From Dama dama (Eukaryota; Chordata; Mammalia; Artiodactyla; Cervidae), in assembly GCF_033118175.1 (NCBI RefSeq), contig NC_083685.1, positions 125,918,501 to 125,982,500 of the forward strand: a DNA stretch of 64,000 bases. The letters are read 5' to 3'. Both the position numbers and the translations under genes were made by a program. Below the pieces are notes generated by a model that was not told where the DNA came from, did no database searches, and saw only the letters and a program-made list of their open reading frames with translations. Shown in pieces: positions 33,972 to 45,601 of this stretch (position 1 is its first letter; each line of letters opens with the position of its first letter).

Positions 33972-36900
33972 CCCCCGTGTTCATCGTGTTCTCTTCGATG
34001 ATGCAGTCGGACCACTGAATGGAAATGACCTTCTGACTCACCTGTCCTGTATCACACTCTACCACTCTCTCAGAATACTGCCTTTGTGGATTTCCTTGTA
34101 GCTTTCTTTCCTTGCCCATGATTCTCTGAAACCAAAAGCATACCTCCTCAATGGGTGCTTCTGAACTGTGACCACAGATCAATATTGACTTCAGAGCTTT
34201 CAGCTCATCCGCGGAGCATCACTCATGCACTGAAGTCTCAGGGGCCCTCTCTGCAGGCTTCAAACCCTAGGAGTGTGGGAATCTGGCTTTTGGATCTGTT
34301 TTGATGGATCCAGGCAGTTCCATGGTTTCCCACATGATCTGTGCTACCATAATCACCCACCTTCCACAGGTCTCGGATCCAGAGTGGGGAAACTTCCAGT
34401 TGCTGAATGTGTCTATTTAATTAGGCATTCTAAACTCAGGAAACAACAATGCAGAGAGTCGACAGTCCACGGAGCCAGCATGCATGGGACCTGAATCAAG
34501 ACTCCATTCTGCATGAACTTTCACATCCCACTGTTCTGTCTAATGGCCCGAAGGACCATGTGGGATTCTCCAATTGGTGTCAGTTCAGAACAGAATCCAG
34601 CATTGCATGGAAAACCAGATTATTCCCTTCCCCATGCCCAGTCAAACTGGTTCGTGTGTTTAGGTCCTTTGTGGATGGCTGGTAGAAAATAACCATATGA
34701 AATTTATGCAACTATCACAGAATCCTTCCTTCCTCCTTTTGAAAGTTAACTCAAGTCCCACTGTCACCCCATCATTCAAGGTCCGTGGTTATAGACCTGG
34801 TTCAAGTTTTGAAATCGATTGAGGGGCCATGAGTGAGTCTTCTATTCAGTAGCTTAGTCTCCATGACTTGTACGACCAAAGACCTGGGTAGGCTTCCCAC
34901 AGTTTCAGTTCAAACTGCATCGTGATGAACTTGCCAGCACCAAAGATCTCTGAGAGGCAGGTTATCATCCTGACTCATCTGTTTGAAGCAGCCAGGACCT
35001 GGGCAATTGCTCCCACTTTTCATGCAGCAAATATATGAGGAGAGGACCAAAGTAGTAACCAGTAACCTAGGCGTTACTTCCAACCATGATTAAACAGAAG
35101 AAAGAGCTCAGCTTTTGTTGCTCACATTCCAGTTGGTGGACAGAGAGAAATAACAGACACAATAGTACAGGTATGCAGACATGCAGAAATGTCTAAGTCC
35201 ATATTGAAGGGTATCTTTAGTAACACAAGATAAGAGGAGGTGCTATTGGTGAGACAGTAAGGGATGAGTCCTATCATCCTCGTGAAGAGGGTGATCTTTA
35301 ACCAAGTCCAGAAGAAAGGAATGCAGTGAGCCCTGTGGGCACCTGGAAGAGGAGCACTCAGGCAAAGGGAACTGTGGGTGCAAACGTCCTGCCTTGGGAG
35401 CATCTTAGATGCGGATGCAGGGGAGAGCAGAGGGCAGATGCTTGCAGGGTCCACTGGTGCCAAGTTCTCCAAGAATCATGATCCAGTCGTGTTCACCAGC
35501 CTGAGTAGAAAAAGGAAAAGCAGGATTGGAGAAGTTAGTTTCCTGAAAGCAGGGGAGTCCTGAGAGAGGAATTCAGTCATTGATCCCTTAGCTGAATTGC
35601 CACAGGCTATGCTGGAAAGACAGTGGGCTTCAGGCAAGAAGGTGACATCAGCTCATGGGGCCACAGCCCAGATGGAGACACACAGGGAGCCACAAATCCC
35701 AGGAGATCAGTCCAAGAGGGGGTGTCCAATGGTCCAACGGGACACACAACAAGAGAACCAAACTCAGCTGGGAGGGTCAGGGAAGTTGAACAGTCAAGGG
35801 TGTTGGCTGTGGGTCAGTAGGAGGAATAGGGGTCCAAGGGTCTGGATGAGGCCCAGTGTGGGGATAGGGGCAGCCTGGGGGTGGATCTGGAGTCAGGATG
35901 AGGTGGCTGAGTTTTTGGCCTCTGCATGCTGCCACGAGCTGTGGGAGAGGCCTGGTCAGAACACGGGGGCTTCATCTGGAGAAGGGGAGGCGTCACTGGG
36001 GTGATCAGTGATCGGTCAAGCAGAGTGACCCATCTCTATTGCATCTCTCCAGCTGTGAACTGGGACCCAGGTCCACTGCCCATACCCGGGAAGCGGGGAG
36101 AGTTAAGACCCACATGGAAGGGATGGGAGACCCTGGTTTCTGCAGACAATCTTAAGAAGCTGAGAAAACCTACCCGAGGGAAGGACTGCAGCCCCCTGTT
36201 ACCCCCATCCCACTGCCCAGGAAGATATGACCGATGCCCCTGCACGTCATGTGAGCGTGCCACTGTGAGTGAGGAGGGGCGGTGTCTCATCTCTGTGGGC
36301 AGGTCCCTCCCTCATCTCTGCACCGTGAAGTGGCCCCTGCTCATCGTGGATCCAGGAGAGGCCCGGCAGTCTGCCCTCGGGCCCCTGTTGTACAACCGCC
36401 CCCTGTGTGCCACTGATGGGGGAGGAGGCTCCTCTCAGCCCCCAGGTCCCCAGCTCCTCATCCTTCTACCCAGCGTCTTCTCCTCTGGCTCCTGTCCATT
36501 CTCAGTCTCTCTCTGCTTCTCAACGGGGAGTAGCCTCTGCCCAGAGGCGGAGTGTGAAGAAGGGGTCAAGGAAGGCTGGGAACAGCTGATCTGTGTCTAA
36601 CGTGGGCAGCGAGGGGCCCGAGATGGGGGGAGCTACAGCCTGAGGGATGTGTACCCTGGGGGGAACCAGAATCAAGATGGGACATAGCAAGTTTTCTGGG
36701 GTCATAGGGCCAATTTGTAAGGCAGGAAGTGGACTTTGGGGTCTTGTGGGGGCAGAGTCTCATGGTTGCCACAAGCTTCAGGTTGGAACAGAGAGACCTC
36801 TCTGGTCAATATCAGGACCAATACATCATGCAAAATGCCAGGCTAGATGAATCACAAGTTGGAATCAAGATTGCCAGGAGAAATGTCAATAACCTGAGAT

Positions 36901-38138
36901 ATGCAGATGACACCACTCCAAAGGCAGAAAGTGAAGAGGAACTGAAGGGCCTCTTGATGGTGAAAAAGGAAAATGAAAGAGCTGGCTTAAAATTCAACAT
37001 TCGAAAAACTAAAATCATGGCATCCCATTCTATCACTTCATAGCAAATAGATGGGGAAACAATAGACACAGAGATAGACTTTTTTTCTTGGGCTCCAAAA
37101 TCACTGAAGACAGTGATTGCAGCCATGAAAATAAAAGATGCTTGCTCTTTAGAAGAAAAGCTATGACAAACTTAGACAACATATTTAAAAGCAGAGTCAT
37201 TACTTAGCCAAGAAAGGTTCATATAGTCAAAACTATACGATTTTTCCAGTACAGATGTATGGATGTGAGAGCTGGACCATAAAGAAGGCCGAGTGGCGTA
37301 GAATTGGTGCTTTTGAATTGTGGTGCTGGACAAGACTCTTGAGAGTCCCTCCAACAGTAAGGAGATCAAACCAGTCAAACCTACAAGAAATCAACCCTGA
37401 ATATTCATTGGAAGGACTGATGCTGAAGCTGAAGCTCCAATACTTTGGCCACCTGATACAAAGAGTCGACTCATTGGAAAAGACCATAATGCTGGGAAAG
37501 ATTGAAGGCAAGAGGAGAAAACGTGATAGAGGATGAGATGGTTGGATGGAATCTTCGACTCGATAGCCATGAGTTGGAGGAAATACTGGGAGATAGTGAA
37601 GGGCAGTGAAGGCTGGCATGCTACAGTCCATGGGAACACAAAGAGTTGGACACCGCTTAGTGAATAAACAACAACAACAAAGACAGACAGGCTGATGAGT
37701 ATGAAATCCACCCCCGACCACAAGAGAATGTGTCACAAAGGGTGGAGACATTCCTGGAAGGAGGAACCCAGCTTGTCCCTGACCATAGGAGGTGGGAGGG
37801 GCATGGGGCAGGGGGGGGCATGTGGGATGGAGAGAGGACCAGCTGTGGGTTGGGTGAGGAGGGGGCAGCCTCCCCGATGGAGAGGCCCTGCATGTGTCCA
37901 GTCCCTGATTTAGAGGAGCTGAGGGTAGCAGGTCCTTGCACCGGACCAGGCGTGTTCCCCTCCCCCTAAGCTTCCTGTCCCCTGACCCCTGACCCATCTG
38001 ATCTGACCAAGGACAGCACCAGGAAGCAGAGAGGTCCAGAGAAGCAGAAGTAGGGATGGGAAGGGCCTGTCTGAGGAGGTCTGACCCTGTCCCTGCCCGG
38101 GGCCTGGCTCTGCTGCAGGTGACATCCCTGCTGGGGAA
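33972..38138. other. spacer between copies C and D
   Basis: Matches the B-C spacer essentially throughout by eye, including the 224-codon open frame (35926-36600) and the BovB insertion. No other gene was seen. Confidence 0.6.
36810..37682 (+). mobile_element. BovB LINE copy in C-D spacer
   Basis: Third tandem-duplicated copy of the element at 20143-21015, with the same stops and AAC-rich tail. Confidence 0.85.
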
Positions 38139-41100
38139 ATGACCCCGAGGGCCAGGGCCGGGTGGCTGCCTTCAGCTCTGCTGCTGCTCCAGGTCCCAGG
38201 TGAGCGGCTGAGCCCTTCCTGGGGAGGGGAGGGGGCAGGGCTGGAGCTGGATGAGCCGGGGGGAGGGGGAGAAGGTTTGAGGAGGGTCCGCTGCCTGTCT
38301 CAGCAGCGAGCAGGAGGGTTCAGGGCGTCAAGCAGGTGAGGCTGGTCCACTGTGCTGGTGGGAGGGGCGCCTGTGATGGTCACACCTCAATGGTCACAGT
38401 CAGAGGTGACCTCCTGGGGCACCCCCCCCCCCACACACACACGGAGGTGTTCCCATCCTGGGCTCTTCTGTCTCTGAGGACACCCTCTCCTCGGTGAGGA
38501 AAGAGCTCCTCCCCATATTCTTCCCCTGGCCTGAGGAAGGCTCCCTTGCTGCCTTGACCACCTCCAGACCCCACGGACGGCTGACAGACCCGCATCCGGG
38601 GCTCTTCTGACCCAGGCCCAGCTGATGAAAGCTGAACCTGATTGTTTTCCAGGCTGTTTGTCCTTGAGTGGCCCGAGCAGAGTTACGGGCATCGTGGGGG
38701 GATCGCTGAGCGTGGAGTGTCGGTACCGGGAGGAATTCATAAACAATTCCAAATACTGGTGCAAATTCCCGTGTGTGTTATTGTGGAAGATCATGGAGAC
38801 CAGAGAGTCAGAGAGAGAAGTGAGGAGGGGCCGCGTGTCCATCAGAGACCATCCTGCGAGCCTCACCTTCACAGTGACCTTGGAGAGCCTCAGAGAGGAG
38901 GATGCGGGAACATATGTATGTGGGATTGATGTGCGATTTTCAATTAATCCCACCTTCCAGGTGGAAGTGTCTGTGATCCCAGGTGAGCCTGTGACGTCAA
39001 CTCTAGGGCTGCTGACTGTACCTGGGACCCTGACCCTCAGGGAGGACCTGGAGCGGAGGGTGTCCTGGGATCCGTGATCAGGACCCAGGGCTGAGTGGTC
39101 GACAGGCACATGTGCACCTCTGGTTCTTCGAGACCTCCTCTGTGTCTACCCTGACACACCCGCACAGCTGAAGCTCTCCTGGGTGGAAGGGGAGGGAGAT
39201 ACACCCTGAATCTGGGTGCCTGCTGCCTTTCTGACCTGACAAGGGTCAGGTCTACTCTGAAGGTGACTCTGTGTCTCTTCCTGGACCTCTCTGGCAAGCC
39301 CTAGGGGACAGGGACCAGCAGGGCCAGCAGAGGACATTGCAGTGTCGTGGAGGGCTCCTGGGGCCCCAGCCTCACCGAGCTGGTCCTGGGGATCTGCAGC
39401 AGCCTCGAGAGGGGGGAGGCAGAGTCCCGGATCCCACGTGGGGCTCTGGATGATTTGGAGACCCCTCTCTGCTCCAGCCTGACCTTGCCTCTCCCTCTTC
39501 TTCTGGCACCTGGTACCCAAGGAGGAAACCCAGAGGGGCCCGTTAGGCAAAGAAGGATGAGGAAAGGTAAAGAGGAAAAGGGTCTTAGGAGGTGTTATGG
39601 CTCTCAGTAGACCACCACATGCTGAAAATGAATCCTTAAACTTTTCTTTCTTTCTCTTTGGCCGTGCTGGGTCTTGACTGCTGCACGCGGGCCTTCTCCG
39701 GCTGCAGTGAGCATGGGATGCTCTTTGCTGCGGCGCTCGGGCTTCTTGCTCAGTGGCATCTCCTGCTGCGGAGCGCGGGCTCTAGAGCACAGGCTCAGGC
39801 ATTGTGCACGCCTGGTGGCGTGTGGGATCTTCCCAGACCAAGGATTGAACCCCTGTCCCCTGCAGTGGGAGGCACATTCTTTGCCACTGGACCACCAGGG
39901 AAGCCCCAATAAGACTTCTTTAACAGAAGGCTGCTCTGGTTTCCTAGGAAGCCAGCCACAATCCTCTGTCCACACACACGCTTTCTCCCCTGACTGCTTG
40001 CTCTGACGTAGCCCCCGGCTCCCCGAGCTCCTTCCTGCTGGCCCCTGCTTCTCTCTCACGAGGGAGGTTTCCTTTGTGTGTTTCTCTTTACAAGAACAGA
40101 ACTGAAAGTTGACTGGTTCCGCGGGGTGTGTCGGGGAAGGGCTTTGTCCACTAACCTCAGGAGAGGCCACATTTCATGGGGTCCACCAGGCCGGTATTTC
40201 TCTAGATCTTTCCGGTCATGCCCTCTCATGGAGAGGACTGCCTGGGACCCTGGGCCTGGCTGACAGGGACACGGGGTCTCCTGATTCAGCTCAGACTCAG
40301 CTGCAGGACTTTCCATCTGAGCTTCGCTCCAGCCTCTCCCCTTGCCCGTCACTGTCCACCCCGTCTCTCTGTGTTAATCCCTAAAGAATACGGGTCACTG
40401 CGCGTTTGTCCCCTGGCAGGGTGGGCCAGGAGGACAGAGGTGTGTCTGTGGCTGGGGTGACCTGGAGCCAAGTGCCCTCTCTACACTCTCAGATCCCCAG
40501 GGGAGCAGGGTCATAAGCCTCTGCCAGTGCCCATCTTGGTGGGGGCATCTGGAGAGGGGCAGGGAGGGGGGCCGAGGGTGTTGGTCAGGCCTGGGTGTGG
40601 CCAAGGGGTGGTGGACACAGCACGTCCATCCAGATGGCGTGAGTGACCTTGACTGTGAGTCAGAGCCACACTGGGACGGAGAGGGGGACCCAGGGAATGA
40701 AACAGGTCCTAACTTGTGTTTCTCCCTCAGTCACTATGACAACCACCAGCCCCGAGAGGTCCACAAGCACCCCGGAGTCTCCCACGACCCTGCCAGTGCC
40801 CACCTGGAGCACCGTGTCTGGGCCGGAGGCCCCTGATCCCGGCCAAGCTCATCGGTAAGGGACCCCCATCCCAGGACATCTCACCTGGGTGATTTCTCGG
40901 TGAGCCCAGGGAGTAACAGGCCAGTGTCCCTTCACCAAAGACCCTAATTTATTCAACAAATTCTGTAACAAGAAGTAAGGGTCCTACTAAGTGCCTGGAA
41001 CTCTCGTTGACTTGGGATGCAGCAGCAAAGCACACAGACCCAGTCCTGCCCTGACAGAGTCGTGTTCTAAGAGGGGACTCACATGATGAACAGATCGACA

Positions 41101-42305
41101 CGCCAGTCGTATAAATACACGACCTACTGATGATTGCTTGGAGGACAATGTCACCTGGGTGATGGGCCAGCATGTGTGGGAGGGTGGTGGAGTTTGCTAG
41201 TTAACACACAATGATGAGAGGGCCCCTAACTGATTCCAGACACTTGAGTGGAGGCCCGCAGGATCTGGGGGGCCAGGTATGCCGGGATCCTCAGAAATAA
41301 GGCCCCAGGCACATGGAGGAACAGGGTGAACCAAAGGCCCCCAGCCAGGGGCAGGGCAGGAAACAGATGCTCTAGGCATTGGTGACCCCTCTGTCCCCTG
41401 CAGCCCTGCTCATCAGCATCATCTTGCTGAAGAGACCTGGCCTCTGATGGTGCAGAGCTGAGGGGGTCACTCTTTCACCAGCCAAGGGCTTTAAAGGACT
41501 GGAGCTTTGGAGACCCTGGGCAGATACTGGCTGCTCACTGAATAAGACAGAAGAGTTCCTGTGCTCAAGAAGGTGATGCTCTACTGGCTAGCAGACATCA
41601 ACCAAGTCTCCCAGTATTGGGTTCAGTACCCTAGACCGCAAATCCCCCACATGAGGAGTGTCTTAGATGTTTCCGTCATGTCTGACTCTGTGACCCCCAC
41701 GGACTCTAGCCCACCAGGCTCCTCTGTCCATGGGATTCTCCAGGCAGGAATACTGGAGTGGGTAGCCAATCTCTTCTTGAGGGGATCTTCCTGACCCTGA
41801 ATCCAACCCGGGTGTCTCCTGCATCGCAGGCAGATTCTTTACCCTCTGGGCCTCTGGGGAAGCCCCCATGAGGAGGGCTCAGATAGAAACCCTCCTAAGG
41901 CCCAGGTCCCCCTTGGATCTCTGGTCTCCCTCACATGATTCTCATAGCCACATCCACCCTTATGTCCACAGTCCTAAATCTCAGGGGCAATTCTTGAAGT
42001 TCAGGGTCCAGAAGTCATTCAAGTGGGGCTGCTCTGTGTTGGGTTGATCCTTGTTTAGATTCTTGAGGCCACAGAACCTGGACGCGGGCCAAGCAAGGTG
42101 GAGAGCCCAGGGTCTCCCTGAGGATGCTGCTCACTGTCTGTCCCCGTATCCCCACAGGCCCCTGCTGGGCAGCATCCACTTCCTGCTCCTGGTCTTCCTG
42201 AAGGTGCCCCTGCTCCTCGGCATGCTCGGTGCCGTCCTCTGGGTCAACAGGCCTCTGAGGAGCTCTGCAGACAGACGGAGTCGGTCCATTTATGAGAACC
42301 AGTAG
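38139..42305 (+). CDS. CD300C-like: CD300C-like activating receptor, copy D
   Basis: Exons: 38139-38199, 38653-38982, 40731-40854, 42158-42305 (TAG at 42303). The predicted 220-residue product is the same as those of B and C, with the NNS sequon, KYWCKFPC, the membrane Lys and the SIYENQ tail. The gene body is closest to copy C. What sets this copy apart is its 3' side: identity with C continues for about 1 kb past the stop and then ends near 43.3 kb. Its 3' regulatory surroundings therefore differ from those of B and C although the protein does not. Confidence 0.87.
39641..39909 (-). mobile_element. CHR-type SINE, intron 2 of copy D
   Basis: Homologue of 31307-31575, with the same copy-C variant. 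Confidence 0.8.
41664..41869 (-). mobile_element. Bov-tA-type SINE, intron 3 of copy D
   Basis: Homologue of 33330-33535 at the same point. Confidence 0.85.
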
Positions 42306-45300
42306 CCCCCGTGTTCATCGTGTTCTCTTCGATGATGCAGTCGGACCACTGAATGGAAATGACCTTCTGACTCACCTGTCCTGTATCACACTCTACCACT
42401 CTCTCAGAATACTGCCTTTGTGGATTTCCTTGTAGCTTTCTTTCCTTGCCCATGATTCTCTGAAACCAAAAGCATACCTCCTCAATGGGTGCTTCTGAAC
42501 TGTGACCACAGATCAATATTGACTTCAGAGCTTTCAGCTCATCCGCGGAGCATCACTCATGCACTGAAGTCTCAGGGGCCCTCTCTGCAGGCTTCAAACC
42601 CTAGGAGTGTGGGAATCTGGCTTTTGGATCTGTTTTGATGGATCCAGGCAGTTCCATGGTTTCCCACATGATCTGTGCTACCATAATCACCCACCTTCCA
42701 CAGGTCTCGGATCCAGAGTGGGGAAACTTCCAGTTGCTGAATGTGTCTATTTAATTAGGCATTCTAAACTCAGGAAACAACAATGCAGAGAGTCGACAGT
42801 CCACGGAGCCAGCATGCATGGGACCTGAATCAAGACTCCATTCTGCATGAACTTTCACATCCCACTGTTCTGTCTAATGGCCCGAAGGACCATGTGGGAT
42901 TCTCCAATTGGTGTCAGTTCAGAACAGAATCCAGCATTGCATGGAAAACCAGATTATTCCCTTCCCCATGCCCAGTCAAACTGGTTCGTGTGTTTAGGTC
43001 CTTTGTGGATGGCTGGTAGAAAATAACCATATGAAATTTATGCAACTATCACAGAATCCTTCCTTCCTCCTTTTGAAAGTTAACTCAAGTCCCACTGTCA
43101 CCCCATCATTCAAGGTCCGTGGTTATAGACCTGGTTCAAGTTTTGAAATCGATTGAGGGGCCATGAGTGAGTCTTCTATTCAGTAGCTTAGTCTCCATGA
43201 CTTGTACGACCAAAGACCTGGGTAGGCTTCCCACAGTTTCAGTTCAAACTGCATCGTGATGAACTTGCCAGCACCAAAGATCTCTGAGAGGCAGGTTATC
43301 ATCCTGACTCATCTGTTTGAAGCAGCCAGGACCTGGGCAATTGCGCCCACTTTTCATGCAGCAAATATATGGAGAGAGGACCAAAGCAGTAACCAGTAAC
43401 CTAGGCATTACTTCCAACCATGATTAAACAGAAGAAAAAGCTCAGCTTTTGTTGCTCATATTCCAGTTGGTGGACAGAGAGAAATAACAGATACAATAGT
43501 GCAGGTATGCAGACATGCAGAAATGTCCAAGTCCATATTGAAGGGTATCTTTAGTAACACAACATAAGAGGAGGTGCTATTGGTGAGACAGTAAGGGATG
43601 AGTCCTATCATCCTTGTGAAGAGGGTGATCTTTAACCAAGTCCAGAAGAAAGGAATGCAGTGAGCCCTGTGGGCACCTGGACGAAGTGTCCTCAGGCAAA
43701 GGGAACTGCGGGTGCAAACGTCCTGCCTTGGGAGCATCTTAGATGCGGATGCAGGGGAGAGCAGAGGGCAGATGCTTGCAGGGTCCACTGGTGCCAAGTT
43801 CTCCAAGAATCATGATCCAGTCGTGTTCACCAGCCTGAGTAGAAAAAGGAAAAGCAGGATTGGAGAAGTTAGTTTCCTGAAAGCAGGGGAGTCCTGAGAG
43901 AGGAATTCAGTCATTGATCCCTTAGCTGAATTGCCACAGGCTATGCTGGAAAGACAGTGGGCTTCAGGCAAGAAGGTGATATCAGCTCTTGGGGCCACAG
44001 CCCAGATGGAGACACACAGGGAGCCACAAATCCCAGGAGATCAATCCCAGAGGGGGTGTCCAATGGTCCAACGGGACACACAACAAGAGAACCAAACTCA
44101 GCTGGGAGGGTCAGGGAAGTTGAACAGTCAAGGGTGTTGGCTGTGGGTCAGTAGGAGGAATAGGGGTCCAAGGGTCTGGATGAGGCCCAGTGTGGGGATA
44201 GGGGCAGCCTGGGGGTGGATCTGGAGTCAGGATGAGGTGGCTGAGTTTTTGGCCTCTGCATGCTGCCACGAGCTGTGGGAGAGACCTGGTCAGAACACGG
44301 GGGCTTCATCTGGAGAAGGGCAGGAGTCGCTGGTGTGGTCAGTGATCGGTCAAGCAGAGTGACCCATCTCTACTGTATCTCTCCAGCTTTGCCCTGGGAC
44401 CCAGGTCCACTGCCCATGCCCGGGAAGCAGGGAGAGTTAAGACCAGCGTGGGCGTAATGGGAGACCCTGGTTTCTGCAGACAATCTTGAGAAGCTGAGAA
44501 AACCTACCCGAGGGAAGGACTGCAGTTCCCCATTATCCCCATCCCACTGCCCAGGAAGATATGACTCCATGCCCCTGCATGTCATGTGAGAATGCCATTG
44601 TGAGTGAGGAGGGGCAGTGTGTCTCCTCTCTGTGGGCAGGTCCCTCCCTCATCCCTGCACTGCGAAGAGGCCCCTGCTCATCGTGGATCCAGGAGAGGCC
44701 CAGCAGTCTGCCCTCGGGCCCCTGTTGTACAACTGCCCCCTGTGTGCCACTGACGGGGGAGGAGGCTCCTCTCAGCCCCCAGGTCCCCAGCTCCTCATCC
44801 CTCCACCCAGCGTCTTCTCCTATGGCTCCTGTCCGTCCCCAGTCTCTCTCTGCTTCTCAACGGGGAGTAGCCTCTGTCCAGAGGCAGAGCATGAAGAAGG
44901 GGTCAAGGAAGGCTGGGAACAGCTGATCTGTGTCTAATGTGGGCAGCGAGGGGCCCGAGATGGGGGGAGCCACAGCCCAAGGGATGTGTACCCTGGCGGG
45001 AACCAGAGCCAGGATGGGACGTAGGAAGTTGTCTGGGATCACGGGGCAGATTTGCAGGGTAGGAAGAGGACTTTGATTCCTGTGGGGGCAACGGCTTGTG
45101 GTCGCCTAGAGCTGCAGATGGGGAGACAGTGACCGCTTGGTCACCACCAGGACTGGGGAGGGTGGATGAGCATGACATCTACCCTCAGACTTCCCATCCT
45201 GACCAGAACGAAATGACGTATCGCAGAGGGCGGGGATGTGCCACGAAGAAGACTCCAGCTTGTCCCTGCCGTGGATGGGCGTGTGAGACTGAAAGAGATT

Positions 45301-45601
45301 CTGCTGTGGGTTGGGCGAGGAAGGGACAGCCTCCCCGATCAAGGGGCCCGGCACCTGTCTAGTTGCTGGGCTGAGCGGAGCTGAGGGCAGCGGGTCCTTG
45401 CCCGGGACCAGCCATGTGCCCCTCCCCCTAAGCTTCCTGCCCCCTGCCCCCTGGATCATCTCACCCGACCCAGGACGGAACCAGGAAGCAGAGATGCCCA
45501 GAGGAGGGGAAGTGGGGATGGGGAGGGACTGCTCTGAGGAGGCCTGACCCTGTCCCTGCCCGGGGCCTGGCACTGCTGCAGTTGACATCCCTGCTGGGGA
45601 A
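42306..45601. other. mosaic spacer between copies D and E, no BovB
   Basis: About 870 bp shorter than the other spacers because the BovB element is missing. It has three zones: like C to about 43.3 kb; diverged from both A and C at 43360-43709; then a stretch 43710-44283 in which I found no difference from the A-B spacer; and diverged again from 44284. The 224-codon frame of the other spacers is broken here (stop after about 65 codons at 44457). Confidence 0.7.
45431..45490 (+). promoter_or_regulatory. putative ETS/PU.1-type promoter motifs of copy E
   Basis: 'agcttcctg' at 45431 and 'ccaggaagca' at 45481 keep the same order and spacing as before B-D although the surrounding DNA has diverged, which hints at constraint. 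The role is inferred. Confidence 0.3.

Larger units (their letters stand above)
29804..38138 (+). repeat. 8.33-kb tandem unit C
   Basis: Gene C plus spacer, 8335 bp ATG to ATG. It shares with D several variants that B lacks (30305 T, 31013 G, and the sequence near 31440-31462). The C-run near 30087-30098 is 12 long, against 11 in D and 8 in B. Confidence 0.93.
38139..43340 (+). repeat. partial tandem unit D
   Basis: Matches unit C to about 43230-43340 and then switches: from 43344 ('gcaattgcgccc') the sequence no longer follows C. The remaining spacer, including the BovB insertion, is not part of this unit. Confidence 0.85.

Noticed and set aside
21471..43340. Periodic repeats as a possible CRISPR or satellite
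   Set aside because: The period is 8.3 kb and contains whole genes; it is a segmental tandem duplication in a mammalian genome.
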